From assembly GCA_021292105.1 (NCBI GenBank), contig CM037857.1:33240680-33304679 (forward strand): a DNA stretch of 64,000 nucleotides, read 5' to 3'. The notes beneath the pieces are model-generated. The model worked only from the letters and a program-made list of their open reading frames with translations, had not been told where the DNA came from and searched no databases. The position numbers were made by a program, and so were the translations under genes. The DNA comes from Anadara kagoshimensis. Lineage: Eukaryota > Mollusca > Bivalvia > Arcoida > Arcidae. This document shows, piece after piece, positions 12,970 through 23,478 of this stretch (positions are counted from its first letter, which is position 1; the number at the start of each line of letters is the position of its first letter).

Positions 12970-14928
12970 GGTTGAGATTCTCTGTTTAACTTGATCTCAG
13001 ATTGAGTTTTCCTGATCAGACACTGAATAACCATTGATTCTGTTATTTCTTTTTTACCTATTTCATTCCTTAATTATTTTTTATTAAATGAATGGCAAAA
13101 GATGTTAAATATATTTATTCATGTAATGAAATTCAAATCTAATTACCATATTTTGTTTGTTTATTTTAGAGTTTATAAAGGCATTTAATAAGATTATAAC
13201 TGAAGGTTTAATCATCGGAAATACTCAAATAGCTGTAACTGCCTATGAATGTTATATGAACTCATCATTAAAGACATCTCTTCCATTAGCAACGCTACGG
13301 TCACTGTTAGCATCTTGTGGTGACTGTGGCGAATACGACAAAGCAATGCAGCTTTATGAAAGATTACGTAACATGCAGATTTATGAGGTTCAGAATTGTT
13401 TATCTATACCCAGATATATTGTTTTAACCAGTATACTGACGGCTGTGGAGATACATTATGTCATAAGTGACTACCTCAATGTTTACTACAACTATTTGTG
13501 TGAAAGACAAATGGATGGCAATGTGTTGACATACGACGACCTCAAGTTAGCTATATTTATGAAGTGGTACCCTGCACCACCAATGATTATACCTTGTTTA
13601 GATAAATGGACATTTCAGAATCCTACCCAATTGTGGTCAACCATTGGGGATATTTTACAAAACAAGTTATTAACCCCTTTAACAGGGAACCTGTTTCCAG
13701 ATCAGAAATGTTTTGAAATTTCACCATCTTCATTAGAAAACTATTTGAAACTAAAAGATCAAGATTGTAAGTATACAATAAGTCTTATATGTCTTTATTT
13801 AGAGAGTGGGAAAGGGGAGCGATGTTGGTGGGGCATGATGGGGACATTTTAAGGAATATCTGTCTTAAGTGGAGTCTATGAATATGGTCAAGTTGTCATA
13901 GATCATAGAAACTCTTTGTTACCTATTTCTGAATCCCATTAAAGCAGCAGACTCTACTGTGAGAAATGTCTGTATTCTTGTCAGAAGTTGGTGATTTTTA
14001 CCACTCCGGTTACCTCCACCATCTCAGAGCTATTTAGCTCAATTTACATTTATGAATCTTGACTGCATTACTCTGCTCTACTCTGCTTATGTGTAACCTA
14101 ACACACTTGCATATTGGATAATCAAATAAATCAGTTAATTGCATAGATATTTTTAAAAAAAATCCAACCATTTCTTTTAAATTAATTCTGTTGTATTATG
14201 TATTCATTGTTTTTGTCATAGGCAAAATGACTTATTTAGTCAGTTTATAAAAATTGCTTATTTGTCTCTTAGATGAAATAGACATCCATAAGTGTTTCCT
14301 AAAGAAAAAAGTATACAAAATACAAATTCTGCAGAATATCGAGAACAACCACAACAAATAAAAATTATAAATAATAATAATAATAATATAATACTTCTGT
14401 AAGAATTGTAATATAAAGAAATAAATTATAAAACTTGAAGACTTGAACTGGTCACGGTTTTACAATAGTTTCTTACCTTAAGATTTTCATTAACTTAAAT
14501 CTGGCAAACTAAATACCTTCATAATTTTGTTAATTGTTAAGATATTGAGACATTTAAGTTGTCATTTTAAAGATTATATCATGTTTATGACATCTGCATT
14601 TAGTCTTTACAAAAATATTTATTCGTATTTCCATAAAGAACTTACCAAAAATTCTTAAATGAAGTTAAGGAAAATCTTAGTTAAGGAATGATTGTGAAAC
14701 CGGAGCCTGGTACATTAGTTCAAAACACTTGCATTTAGCTTTAGCAACAAATATGCAATACATGTTCATATTTCATCAGATATTTATTATACATTTCTCA
14801 TTTATTTTACAGGTATTAGGCAAGGTCTTCACTTTGTACCAATAAATCAGCCCAGACTACCAAAAGTCGGAGGAGCTGGACATTGGGGCAGACGTGGAAG
14901 ACGAGGGAGACCATACAGGGGAAAATGA
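26..14928 (+). CDS. TOPAZ1-like helical-repeat protein, 3' eight coding exons (5' part outside window)
   Basis: Exons were read by splice sites and phase: 26-118, 4328-4375, 9308-9497, 9975-10220, 11008-11163, 12288-12320, 13170-13766 and 14813-14928. All junctions are AG/GT, and the phases join into 1479 nt, giving 492 residues plus TGA. The 199-codon exon has a PPR/TPR-like helical look (TLRSLLASCGDCGEYDKAMQ, then IPRYIVLTSILTAVEIHYVI). From memory this resembles the C-terminal solenoid of vertebrate TOPAZ1, a germ-cell cytoplasmic protein needed for meiosis. That assignment is inference and could be wrong. The last exon ends in an Arg/Gly-rich tail (GRRGRRGRPYRGK), which suggests RNA binding. 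The start codon lies upstream of the window. The second intron in the window carries the 91-copy minisatellite. The exon structure is secure and the family name is tentative. Confidence 0.72.
225..395 (-). mobile_element. decayed short inverted-repeat element, family A
   Basis: The stretch reads as a diverged reverse copy of the element at 3365-3537: CCTGCTTTAGAGACCACTT on the left and GTGGTCTTTATATACAGGTT on the right. The ends are weak and no target duplication is clear. Confidence 0.4.
489..748 (+). mobile_element. tRNA-derived SINE, family 1, near full length
   Basis: The head holds a Pol III box A-like TAGCTCAGTCGTAAACTGC and a box B-like GGTTGTGGGTTCCAACCC. The tail holds the family mark GTCTCGATATAAGTGAAATA followed by a decayed CAAT-type end. 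Other copies in the window share head and tail, so this is a SINE and not a tRNA gene. It lies in an intron of the TOPAZ1-like gene. Confidence 0.8.
1177..2083 (+). mobile_element. AGCTCACC-end element, right-truncated copy with three internal repeat units
   Basis: The left end TTTTAGCTCACCTGACC and the next 500 bp match the fuller copy at 41518-43096. From about 1740 a 143-146 bp unit (GGCATGTATATTAGAATG ... TCAAAGGTCAAGGTCACAG) is repeated three times. The right terminus (CAGGTGAGC ... GGGCCTTTTG) is absent. There is no coding frame, so it is non-autonomous. Confidence 0.75.
2100..3170. repeat. dispersed intronic repeats, three mosaic pieces
   Basis: The piece near 2150-2210 and the piece at 2540-2840 share the ending CCTAATTCACTGAATTTGCTT. 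The piece at 2935-3160 (TCATCAATGCTTTGGAGGAC ... GTATTTGGCTCTCAAGAGAC) is repeated at 8325-8665. None holds a gene; short open frames here are incidental. Confidence 0.6.
3365..3537 (+). mobile_element. short inverted-repeat element (MITE-like), family A
   Basis: The left end ACAGTCAAACCTGTATAAAG mirrors the right end AAGGCAGGTTCGACTGT. Two close relatives lie at 61978-62155 and 62229-62410. The interior is non-coding, with GGCCTTTATAAGCAG-type blocks in both orientations. Confidence 0.75.
4022..4142 (+). mobile_element. 5'-truncated SINE family 1 fragment, then poly(A)
   Basis: Only the 3' tail is left: GTGATGTCTTGATACAGGTG, then a decayed form of the family's TTCTTGACTGGACGTTAAA and CACCATT. 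A run of about 21 A follows after 40 bp. Confidence 0.65.
4991..7718. repeat. intronic minisatellite, 30-bp unit, 91 copies
   Basis: The unit reads ATGCAYCCCAGATTGCTTTT plus GTTAATGACA. The span of 2728 bp equals 91 units less two bases, and two single-base losses are visible at about 5400 and 6407. Variation is confined to a few fixed sites (CAT/CAC, CAAT/CAGT, TTG/TTT). Because 30 is a multiple of three and the unit has few stops, long open frames appear on both strands. It lies between two coding exons of the TOPAZ1-like gene. I regard it as non-coding. Confidence 0.95.
7966..8104. repeat. two-copy direct repeat, about 68 bp
   Basis: ATTCTGCTTATTACTGGAAC ... TATCTTCATGTG is followed at once by a second copy with a few changes (ATTCTGCTATTACCGGAAC). 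Confidence 0.75.
8325..8665 (+). repeat. dispersed repeat with CTGT microsatellite and poly(G)
   Basis: The match to 2935-3160 includes TCATGAAACTTCACATGAAT, GGAAAGGTCAAGGTCGCAG and GTATTTGGCTCTTAAGAGAC. A (CTGT)n tract opens it and a run of about 14 G lies at 8521-8534. The end shows a CCTGAGC/GATGAGCT remnant like the AGCTCACC elements. Confidence 0.6.
8855..9140. mobile_element. possible short inverted-repeat element with GTCACCCT ends
   Basis: AATGTCACCCTCGGATTTC on the left faces AAATTTCTCAGGGTGACAAT and GTCACCCT on the right, with AGTGACATTAC inside. The symmetry is imperfect and no second copy was seen, so the call is weak. Confidence 0.3.
9508..9686 (+). mobile_element. short inverted-repeat element beside a splice donor
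   Basis: The left end ACAGTAAAACCTCAAACCAT faces the right end, which reads on the other strand ACAATTACACCTCAATAACT, followed by TTGCCAC-like bases on both sides. It begins 10 bp past the donor GT of exon 9308-9497 of the TOPAZ1-like gene. Confidence 0.6.
9687..12287 (+). other. introns of the TOPAZ1-like gene, no further feature seen
   Basis: Outside exons 9975-10220 and 11008-11163 this stretch is AT-rich sequence with short incidental open frames on both strands. I see no clear repeat or RNA gene in it. Confidence 0.5.
12362..12810 (+). mobile_element. tRNA-derived SINE, family 2
   Basis: The head has GGCAGACTTGGTGGAATGG (box A-like) and GGGTTGTGGGTTCGAACCTC (box B-like). The body shares GACTCAAAACCGAGGTCCCG with the copy at 31885-32168 (GACTCAAAACATAGGTCCCG). 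It lies in an intron; the 3' boundary is uncertain. Confidence 0.65.
12938..12966 (+). repeat. (CT)n microsatellite
   Basis: About 14 CT units, with one interruption near the end. Confidence 0.9.
14457..14700 (+). mobile_element. short inverted-repeat element, family C
   Basis: The left end GTTTTACAATAGTTTCTTAC mirrors the right end TTAAGGAATGATTGTGAAAC. Relatives lie at 23479-23701 and 25282-25528, with a fragment at 48748-48940. At about 244 bp it matches the 247 bp of the cleanest copy. It lies in the last intron of the TOPAZ1-like gene. Confidence 0.7.
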
Positions 14929-16230
14929 ATTCGGAGAAATCTGATTTAGAGTTGATCTTAAAGACAACAGGGAAGACTTGGGGAAACTGTACAAAAAGGA
15001 GAAATTGACATGGAAAATCTGATTAAGGGTGTTGATCTGAAGGACAAGAGGGGAAGACTGGAAACTGTACAAAAGAAAATGAAACTGAGAAAATCTAACT
15101 TAGAGTTGATCTGAAAGACACAGGGGAGGACTTTGGAAACTGTGCAAAAGAAAATGTAACTGAGAAAATCTAACTTAGAGTTGATCTGAAAGATAACTGG
15201 GCAGGACTTTGGAAACTACAAAAGAAAATGAAACTGAGAAAATCTAACTTGGAGTTGATCTGAAAGATAACAGGGGAAGAATTTTGAAACTATTCATAAA
15301 GGAGACAATGACTTTGAAAATCTGATTTAGAGTGTTGACCTGAAGGACAACAGGGGCAGATGTGGGAAATTGTTCATAAGGGAAAAATTACTTGGAAAAT
15401 CGTATTAAGAATGTTGAGATGAAGGGGAAAATCCTAGAGTTTTGAAGTGAAGAGGAAGTCTTAAGAGTGTTGAACTGAAGGACAACAGAGGAGTAAGGAC
15501 ACCATCTAAAAAGGAAAAAAAATGAATGAAAAATATTAGTGTTGATATGGAGCACATAATGTAAAGATTTGAGAGACCACACAGAAAACAAACCAAACTT
15601 AACATCCATTAGTACTCTGATAATCTAGAAGACATCGGATAAGACAACAAAGTTTATACTGGCAAAGTCAAACATGATGTCTGATTATACGGACATGTGG
15701 AGATTTCAAAATTTAGTCCACACACTTCCACATTGTCTTGCTCGTGGATGGCTGTGTTAGCAACAAATATGACAAACCCCCATTTGTTGAAAATGACATG
15801 TTTTACGCAAAAAGTAAAATCACTTATGTCTAATAGTCTTGAAACACACTAGTAATAGATTAAAATCGAGTCACACTAGTAATAGATTAAAATCGAGTCA
15901 GTCTGTGATGTTTTTAGTTTGAATATACACCAGACTGATTACAATGGCTAGTCCTGTGTTGTGACCTTTTACACTATCTCATGCTTGAGCTTTAGACATA
16001 TGTGCTGTTGCTGTGTTTTGAAATCCAAGACTTGGCACGGCAGTAACCTCATATTGGTGATACACCAAAGCAAACAGTATTATTAAGTGCTTTCCAATTA
16101 TCAGACTTGTGGAAATTTGTATCCCACTTTTTTAAAGAAGTATATACATATATGATATAAGTTAAATATGATATTATAAATGTGAAATGTTAATTTTAGT
16201 ATTCATATAGATAATAAATTTAGTTTCAGT
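14929..16230 (+). other. probable 3' UTR of the TOPAZ1-like gene
   Basis: Sequence following the TGA at 14926-14928 has no open frame of note. It begins with a decayed 76-bp tandem repeat and contains an AATAAA at 16213-16218 that could be the poly(A) signal. A 28-bp direct duplication lies at about 15847-15900. The UTR end is inferred from the hexamer only. Confidence 0.45.
14930..15530 (+). repeat. decayed tandem repeat, about 76-bp unit, 7-8 copies
   Basis: The anchor TTAGAGTTGATCTGAAAGA and its variants recur at about 14941, 15018, 15094, 15170, 15244, 15321, 15402 and 15460. Spacing is 74-81 bp, shorter for the last unit. Each unit carries a GACAACAGGGGAAGACTT-like block and a GGAAACTGTACAAAAG-like block. 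The array starts directly after the stop codon. Confidence 0.8.
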
Positions 16231-17037
16231 TCATTTAAATTTTTGAAAGCAACAAATAAGTTGTGTGAATCAGTGGATTTTTTTTTTGAAGAGAAAGAAT
16301 GTGTGTGTGTTGTGTGTGTGTGAAGAAGAAGAATGTTATATGCATTTAAAAATAAGCAAAAGAGCATTTTACCATTGTTCTTTATTTACATATGGTCTAT
16401 ATAGAGCTGTCAGTGCATATAGAGGTAGTCATTCAACAGGTTTTGATGTATCGGTTCGGACATGCTTTGGACATGTGGATAGTTGATGTAGTATGTATTT
16501 TAGAATTGTTTGATACATTATAGATAATGTATATGTTTTTGTACATTGTTTTATATCACAAGCACAGTTCATGATAAACACAGATTGTATATGTAGCATA
16601 AACAATATTACCATAACATGGATAATATATACACTATCTTCAAAGATACCTACACATTTAGTATTTAATTGATGTGTTCATTGTCTTCTTAAATACAAGA
16701 TGCATAGTCACAGTTGCCATTTATTTAACATGGGTATCTCAACAAAAAAGGATTGAATTAATGTACATGGATTGTAGAAATATAAGCAGGATTTACTACC
16801 TACCTGGACAAACTGCAGTATAGAATAGGCTACCATCAAAGTGTTTCAGTCAAAATATTCATCTCTTTACAAATCTACTTATTTCATTTCTACCATTATT
16901 AATTATTCTACGGTTATTAATTCTAGATTTTGCCATCATATGAAATAGTTTTTCTAAATGAAATTGTCAATTATTTACAATTTTTAAAAGTATTTCAGAC
17001 AGAAGATTGTTAAGTTTTTTATGATTATGATACCCAT
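16231..17037. other. intergenic, nothing recognised
   Basis: AT-rich sequence with a short TG-rich stretch at about 16298-16322. I see no gene or clear repeat. Confidence 0.4.
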
Positions 17038-17279
17038 TATCCTCGACCGTCCATGATTCGAGACTCTAATAGAAAACGAACTAAATTTGCTAACGCAACA
17101 AGAATTTGAGAGCTGAAAAATAGACAACTGATTTTTCTGGATAGTTTCACAGTAAATACCTAAATTTTGTCTTTAATGCATGAAATCGTCACTGCAGAGA
17201 CGATACTCGCGTATAATAACTGAAAACAAAAATGGCCTCGAATCTTAGGACGCTCTCGATTTTAGGACGGTCGACGATA
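17038..17279. mobile_element. short inverted-repeat element with TCGACCGTCC ends
   Basis: The left end TATCCTCGACCGTCC, followed by GATTCGAG, mirrors the right end CCTCGAATCTTAGGACG ... GGACGGTCGACGATA. The right arm carries an extra internal block. A TA lies next to each end. There is no coding frame. Confidence 0.7.
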
Positions 17280-17465
17280 TACTATCCCCCTATTTTAGAA
17301 ATTTTTCACTTCCGTGTTTTGGATCACATGTTTATCATTTTACCAGCTATGACTACAAACTTCTTTATATATAATACAATGTAAAATGTCCTTTCATTCT
17401 CACTTTTGCATTTGTTGTATCTCATTTTAACTTTGTCCAGAGGTTTTCAGTTTAGTCAGGTTCTA

Positions 17466-17472
<7 letters not shown>

Positions 17473-17510
<38 letters not shown>
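17473..17510. repeat. (TA)n microsatellite
   Basis: Nineteen uninterrupted TA units. Confidence 0.95.
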
Positions 17511-17511
<1 letters not shown>

Positions 17512-17675
17512 CCAGTATGTCTGCTTACTTTTGCCTTATCTTATTCACTTTATCACTATCGTTCATTCTTATCAAATAATAACATTTTTATGATGCCAAA
17601 TGTCCTTCCATTAAGAATTTTTTTCTAGAAAAGATTAATTTCCTTTAAAATAATAAAAATTGGAAGTTGAATGAA

Positions 17676-18127
17676 TTAGCCCTTTCAGTCTGACTGGTGA
17701 ACTTCTGCTTATCCACAGGGGAGGTAACTGCAGAAATGTTTGCTTGTGCACCCAATGACATTCTTACAGGGGATATAACTTTACGGCGACTTGTGTATAG
17801 TTCGCCCAGGATCTGATGGCAGAGTTTATAAACAAGGATGGGTTTAAAAAATGCAGATTCAGGTGTAGAAGTGCATAATAATGCTGACACACGGTTTATT
17901 CGTTAAAATTACTCCAATATTTAAATTTTAATAGACTCGCTGTATACCTTGCCATCAGATTGTTGACGGCCTATACCTGTTGACATTCTAGCACCAAAGA
18001 TAAAAAATATCAGATTTTTCTGTTATGTCAGGTAAAAATTTTGTCATCAAATTTCTGTATAAAATTATCATGATTATTCATGAGAAGTTATCCAATTCAA
18101 GTTCTGCACTATGACTGAAAGGGTTGA
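17676..18127. mobile_element. candidate inverted-repeat element with CCCTTTCAGTC ends
   Basis: TTAGCCCTTTCAGTCTGACT faces ATGACTGAAAGGGTTGA. The match is good over about 15 bp and then weak. No second copy was found in the window. Confidence 0.45.
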
Positions 18128-18874
18128 TTAGATATCATGTTGTAAAAGAGTTGTTTGGTTAATTTCAAATATTTAAATTCTGAAGTACAGAATTGTTAGT
18201 AATGTATTATATTTTACATTTCATGCTTGTTTTAACACATTTATAGTTTTATCATGTTTGTGTGTGTGTAGAGAGAGAGAGACAAGAGGTGTAAAAGTCA
18301 TTCCCCTCATTGGTGGTGTGTTCATTGCTGTAAATGCTTGCTTTGCAACCCAGTAAGGAATAATAGAATCTACCCCTGCTGTGTAGTGGAGACAGAAATA
18401 TCAAAATAGGGGTTGATTCTCTTTTCTCCCATATCCAACATACATGTATTCCTGTTTTGTAAAGCTTTTATCGTAAAAATACTCCTAAACTATGCAAAAA
18501 AGTACAGTGCTATGACATCACAATCTAAATTATTGACATCATAGAAGTGATATTGATTATCTTGTCTGATATGGGAGAAACATATTTTCATCACTTTGTT
18601 AGATGGACACAAGTTACATACAATAACATCATGATATATTGCTAAAGATTCCTTAACTATAATTTTCCTTAGTGTTTTTTTGATAATCATTTATAAAACT
18701 ACATGTGCTAATGATTTTGACAACACTAGTAAAATAAATTTTTTAAAGTACATGTAGTCCTAAATTTATCATTATCTTAAAAATTAAAGTTACACTTACA
18801 CAAATTTCTCCTATGTTTAATTTGGAAACTTTAAGATAGGAAAATCTTAATTAAAGAATGATTGTCCCGCGGGT
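18128..18874. other. intergenic, nothing recognised except a family C scrap
   Basis: The only recognisable piece is GGAAAATCTTAATTAAAGAA near 18838, a detached end of the family C element. Confidence 0.4.
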
Positions 18875-19052
18875 CAGTTGTTTGAAGCTTGATTAGTTTA
18901 ATAAATGTGAATTTTGCATAATTTCAGAAATATTTTTAACTTAATATTGAAATATTGAAATTGAATATAAATTCCATCAAACTAAAGCACATTGTAATAA
19001 AAATATCCATTAGATAATGATATTTTGATCTTTATTCAAGTTTTGAACAACT
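18875..19052 (+). mobile_element. short inverted-repeat element, family F
   Basis: CAGTTGTTTGAAGCTTGATT on the left mirrors ATTCAAGTTTTGAACAACTG on the right. A second copy with the same interior (ATAATGATATTTTGAT) is at 34430-34649. Confidence 0.7.
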
Positions 19053-19190
19053 GGGTGCTGGTGTGTACCTAGTAACCAGCTAACATCTGCCTTACAGCAA
19101 GTATCTTGTAACATATATGTATGTTGTTTGGTGTTTATTATCTAGTCATTTATCTTGGTTCTGCAAGGTGCTCTTTGTATTTGATATTAT

Positions 19191-19512
19191 CTTGTTTGTT
19201 GATAATTGTAGAAAATTATTTTAATAAATGTTTGAAATCTTGTGATTATCCATCAACATGCTCCCAACATAATTTCTCTTACTCATCCCTCATTGTTTGT
19301 TGATGATTGCAGAAAATTATTTTAATTATTTTAATAAATGTTTGAAAATTTACGATTATCCATCAACATGTTTCCAACATAATTTCTCATACTCATCTAT
19401 CATTGTTTGTTGATGATTGCAGAAAATTATTTTAATTATTTTAATAAATGTTTGAAAATTTACGATTATCCATCAACATGTTTCCAACATAATTTCTCAT
19501 ACTCGTCTCTCA
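19191..19512 (+). repeat. three-copy tandem repeat, unit about 100-111 bp
   Basis: Each unit starts TTGTTTGTTGATRATTG and ends CCAACATAATTTCTC with a CATACTCATC-type tail. The second and third units share an extra TTTTAATTA that the first lacks, so the third likely arose from the second. Confidence 0.85.
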
Positions 19513-19978
19513 CTATAATGTTCATCATATTTGTTTAAATTAAGTAGTACTTGTTGTTTCTTTAGTTGCCTTTTTGTCATTGGTTAAATATTCCCTGAAA
19601 TACAGGTGATTATATAGAATAATAAAATTATAGAATGTCAAAATTCTTAATTTGGTGACATTCAGCTTAATTTCAATTTGAATTCAGACAATTTAGAATG
19701 TTTAATCGATCTATGTAACCACATACATAAACACCTGTTGTCTGAATACATAAAATATATAGGAAAATTGCCTTATATGTTTTAGGCAAATATATTTGTA
19801 ATGTTTATATGCAGGACATGGATTTGTAATAACCTTGATATTGGGATGACATGGTATTATCATGTATAAAATAAGTTGGAGATTATCAAACCTGTTAGGA
19901 TTGTATGTAGAATTGTATTTGATACTTATCATCAAACATGCTCATTGAAATCCAAAAACTAAAATAAACAGAACTATA

Positions 19979-20179
19979 CAATTGACATATTGCCGGCCGC
20001 GCCCACAATGTTCCGACAAAGGCTGCCACCACGGTACCAAAGCAGCGTCACGGCAACTAATGACGTACTAGTATCAGTGACGTCAATAAATGGCACAATT
20101 CAGGCCAAGTTTTCATTCTTTTTATGTGTAATTCAAACGTGCCAGAACATTGTGGGCATGGCCGGTGATCCGTCAATTG
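19979..20179. mobile_element. short inverted-repeat element, family B
   Basis: CAATTGACATATTGCCGGCC then GCCCACAATGTTC mirrors GAACATTGTGGGCATGGCCG then GTCAATTG. A TA next to each end suggests a TA target. The interior CGGTACCAAAGCAGCGTCAC recurs in the copy at 40075-40275. Its GC content is clearly above its surroundings. Confidence 0.8.
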
Positions 20180-20974
20180 TATTATAAAGGCCCTATTTGG
20201 CTCCTAATAATGCTATCAATAATGACAACTTCAATTAAAGATTTGGAATTAAAATTTGAGTGTGGACTTTTCTGTCAAAATCATTAATAATTTAATGTTT
20301 GTAAAATTGCCATGGCCTTTTATTCTAAGTTTATATTTACAATTGAAAAAAAATCATTTACATTGTATTTTGACAAAAAATCTATTTGTGAAAATATATA
20401 AGATGTTATTGATTGTCAAATTATGTATCTATGGAAAATGTCAAAAATAAATAAAATTGAATGAAATGTGGGATTCAATAAATTTTACACTCAAATACAG
20501 TAAAAAGCACCACTATGTTATATATTCTTTAGATGTTCCATTTTAACTGTGGTCCATTATTTTAGGAGACTAAACAAGGTCCTTGTGTCATTCATATTGG
20601 TCATATCGATACAAAGTCCTTGTGTCATTTATAGTCATTATTGATTAAGAACATTGTAGCCAATATGTTTCATCCATGAATCCCATATATGCCATTTACA
20701 ACATGAAAACAGTCATGTAAATTAGAAAAAAAAACTTTGTTTTGGTAATTTTGTTAAGATTTTTGAATGTTTATTTTGTATGTAATTAAATTTGATTTTT
20801 TAATGTCGAAGCGTAAGGTAATACATGAATTTTTGCGAAAATCATTTCCATGTTTTATTAGGTGCCTTTTTATTGTAATATATCTATTGTTAACAATAAA
20901 TATTTAGTTTATGTTCAAATAAAACAGGTAAAAGTTTTAACTCTAGTTTGTCTTTTTGTTTTTTTGTAGATTCA
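20180..20974. other. intergenic, nothing recognised
   Basis: AT-rich, with a weak two-copy phrase (AAGTCCTTGTGTCATT-like) near 20580-20630. No gene seen. Confidence 0.4.
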
Positions 20975-21156
20975 TTGATTGGTTAAGGTTTTGCATCTCA
21001 GTCAAGGAAATTTCACTTATATCGAGGCATCACCATCAGCTATAGGTGAAGTGGAAGTGATTTTGTCCTTTTACAGTGCTCATGGAGGACTGTGCAGGGA
21101 GGGTTCTTTAACCTGCCACAACTGCCATGACAAGGGGCATTGGTTTTTAAGGTCTT
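20975..21156 (-). mobile_element. SINE family 1 fragment (3' two thirds), reverse strand
   Basis: It holds the family tail in reverse (TTTCACTTATATCGAGGCAT) and the mid block GTGCAGGGAGGGTTCTTTAA. The tRNA-like head is missing, and the fragment runs straight into the AGCTCACC element at 21157. Confidence 0.75.
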
Positions 21157-21624
21157 TTTTAGCTCACCTGAGCTGAAAACTCTGATGAGCTATTTCCATG
21201 GTTCACAGTCTATTATATGTGTGTTAACATTATATATTTTATAACTCAAAACTACAAGGCCAAATTTGTTAACCTTATTTACTATCACTCCTGAGAGGAG
21301 GGCTTTCAGATTTGCACAAATGAAGCAGTAATGTCCTCTTGGGGTCCCATAAGGGAAAAATAGTGAAAATCTTTAAAAATCTTCTCTGAACATACAAGAG
21401 ATATAGCAAAGATAGTTCATCAATACCATACTTAGGACTTTAGATATTTTATATGTAGCATTCTTAGGAAAGTTGTAATTAATTTGCAAAAACCTTGCAT
21501 ATAATAGTCCTTTTTTGCTGAAAATTTAGACATTCTCTTTAATTCATGTAATTGACCATTGAACCTCTGCATGGGATATGTATACGCCATCAGGTGAGCA
21601 TTAAAGTCATGGGCCTCTTGTTTT
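21157..21624 (+). mobile_element. AGCTCACC-end element, complete short copy
   Basis: TTTTAGCTCACCTGAG opens it and CAGGTGAGCATTAAAG ... GGGCCTCTTGTTTT closes it. These give the same terminal signature as 41518-43096 with a different, shorter interior and no tandem units. Non-coding. Confidence 0.7.
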
Positions 21625-21900
21625 GTATGGGCATGTATATTATAATATTGTAGGTATTCACCTTAAGATCGTTTGGATATGTCGATGAAGGTCATGGGCT
21701 CAAAGGTCAAAGTCACAGATGCATGTAACTACCAATATTGTAAATTGTCTGATAAACAAAACTTTTTGTATATATTAGAATATTGCTGGTACTGGACTAT
21801 ATATATATATGTGTGTGTGTGAATGCCATGGGTTCAAAGGTCAAGATCGCAGATTGAAATGGATAATTATCTGAAAAACTAAACATGCACAGAGTGTGCA
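21625..21900 (+). repeat. loose internal units of the large AGCTCACC family
   Basis: Two decayed units (GGGCATGTATATTATAATAT ... CTCAAAGGTCAAAGTCACAG) match the internal repeats at 1740-2080 and 42030-42960. A TA/TG microsatellite splits them. Confidence 0.6.
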
Positions 21901-21950
21901 GACTTTAAGATAAGATTTTGAGCCGAGTCTGACATTAGACATTAGGTCAA

Positions 21951-22021
21951 TTCCTAATATAATGATGACACTAGAAAAAATGTAATTCCTAATATAATGA
22001 TGACACTAGAAAAAATGTAAT
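21951..22021 (+). repeat. two-copy direct repeat, 38-bp unit
   Basis: AATTCCTAATATAATGATGA with its following bases through AAAAAATGT occurs twice in tandem with no change. Confidence 0.85.
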
Positions 22022-22439
22022 TTTTTTGTGTGAAATGTGGCTACAATCTGAAAAAACTGGGTTTTAGTAATAACGGGATAGAATTTTGAAACATTTTATT
22101 CATCGTCAGTGCACCATAGAAGGTCTTGAAGTTTGCGAATTTGATAGACATTAACATTCATGTCCATCGATTTGTTCAGTAGTAAGGCATTTAAAATCGC
22201 TCAAAAGATCCATTTTGTCACGAACCAGTCAATGACCTAAGAAAAATTCGTCATGAACTCTATAACCTATTAGCTCGCAATTTTGTATTTAGGATATGTA
22301 CGTGAAGAACTAATATGTTGGCGAAGTCGGTTGGTCTTAACTTTCATTCAAAATTACGATGACCCTCGCAAGCTTTCCACAAATTGAAAATTATTGGAAG
22401 CCAAACTTACAAAGTTTGTGAAAATATAGTCTTTTTAAG

Positions 22440-22460
22440 TCCCCCCCCCCCCCCCCCCCC
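22440..22460. repeat. poly(C) run followed by CA-rich tract
   Basis: About 21 consecutive C, then ACACAACACACACA. Its true length is uncertain, as such runs are hard to sequence. Confidence 0.85.
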
Positions 22461-22622
22461 ACACAACACACACAATTTGCTAAAATCGGTTACTACTGAA
22501 AAAAATTCTCGGAAATGAGTGGCCGATGGCAATTTTGGCTACCAGGAATGGGAACATAGATAACATGTACAAAAGAGAAAGCCAAATGGTAAGACAACAC
22601 CATGCATAAACAATACAATGAA

Positions 22623-22867
22623 TTGATTATAAAAAGTCAAACAACAATGACCTGTCCGCTTGACCTTGTAATAAGAATACTCATAGAGGAGGACCCACCC
22701 AAAATGTCGGTTTCGCAGTTAATACATACACAATACTGTACACGTGTTAGCTCTTAAAATAGTAATAGTGTTTCTCATATTGTACTTGTATTCCCAATAC
22801 ATGAATATAAACGTCCATAGTAAATATGTAAAGGTCAAGCCGACAGGTCAATGTTGTTTGATTATTA
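22623..22867. mobile_element. short inverted-repeat element, family E
   Basis: Left ACAACAATGACCTGTCCGCT then TGACCTT mirrors right AAGGTCAAGCCGACAGGTCA then ATGTTGTTTGATTA. A relative with the same ends sits at 57792-58112. Confidence 0.75.
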
Positions 22868-23478
22868 AGACCATAGACAGTGGTTACCATCAATATTGAT
22901 AATAGCTAGTGGTGAAAAATTTGACTGCAATGTCCAACCAGAGATGACCGACATTCACTGGTCAATACCTGTGACCATCAACATGATCAAACTCTCAGTG
23001 GCTTAGTCATGCAATAGGGCGGCATGACAAGAAGAATTGAAATGTAACCGGCAAATGTGCCCGTTATGAATCCTTGTACATACACCATTATTTAATTGGA
23101 CATGTTATTAAACGAAGATTCTGATGCATTATGTTTGCCAAATTCTTTGAAATTCTTTTTTTCTGGAACTAAAACCAATATAGCTTGCGAATGGTCAAAA
23201 TTCGTTCTTCTAAGGCGGTTAGGATATTCATTTCAAATTTTGAAGCACGTTGTAACTCAATGTGGTGCCTTTATTGTTTCATCTATATTTACAATGTATT
23301 AAATGAATGATGAATATAACATAACATGAACACATGAACTTGTTCTTGTTAAGTGGGTTACGGACGTGACGTCGATCCATCAAGGTTTATTATTTTGATG
23401 CATTTGAACAAAATACATATTGAGAGAGAGACATCTAATGTTTGATGATGCAAATCTCAACCACTACACATGACCCCA
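22868..23478. other. intergenic, nothing recognised
   Basis: Mixed sequence with a 68-codon open frame at 23096-23302 that has no start context or similarity I recognise. Confidence 0.35.

Noticed and set aside
13157-13852. A free-standing 231-residue gene starting at the ATG near 13157
   Set aside because: The ATG lies in intron sequence before an acceptor at 13168-13169, and the frame runs past a clear donor at 13767. It is an internal exon.
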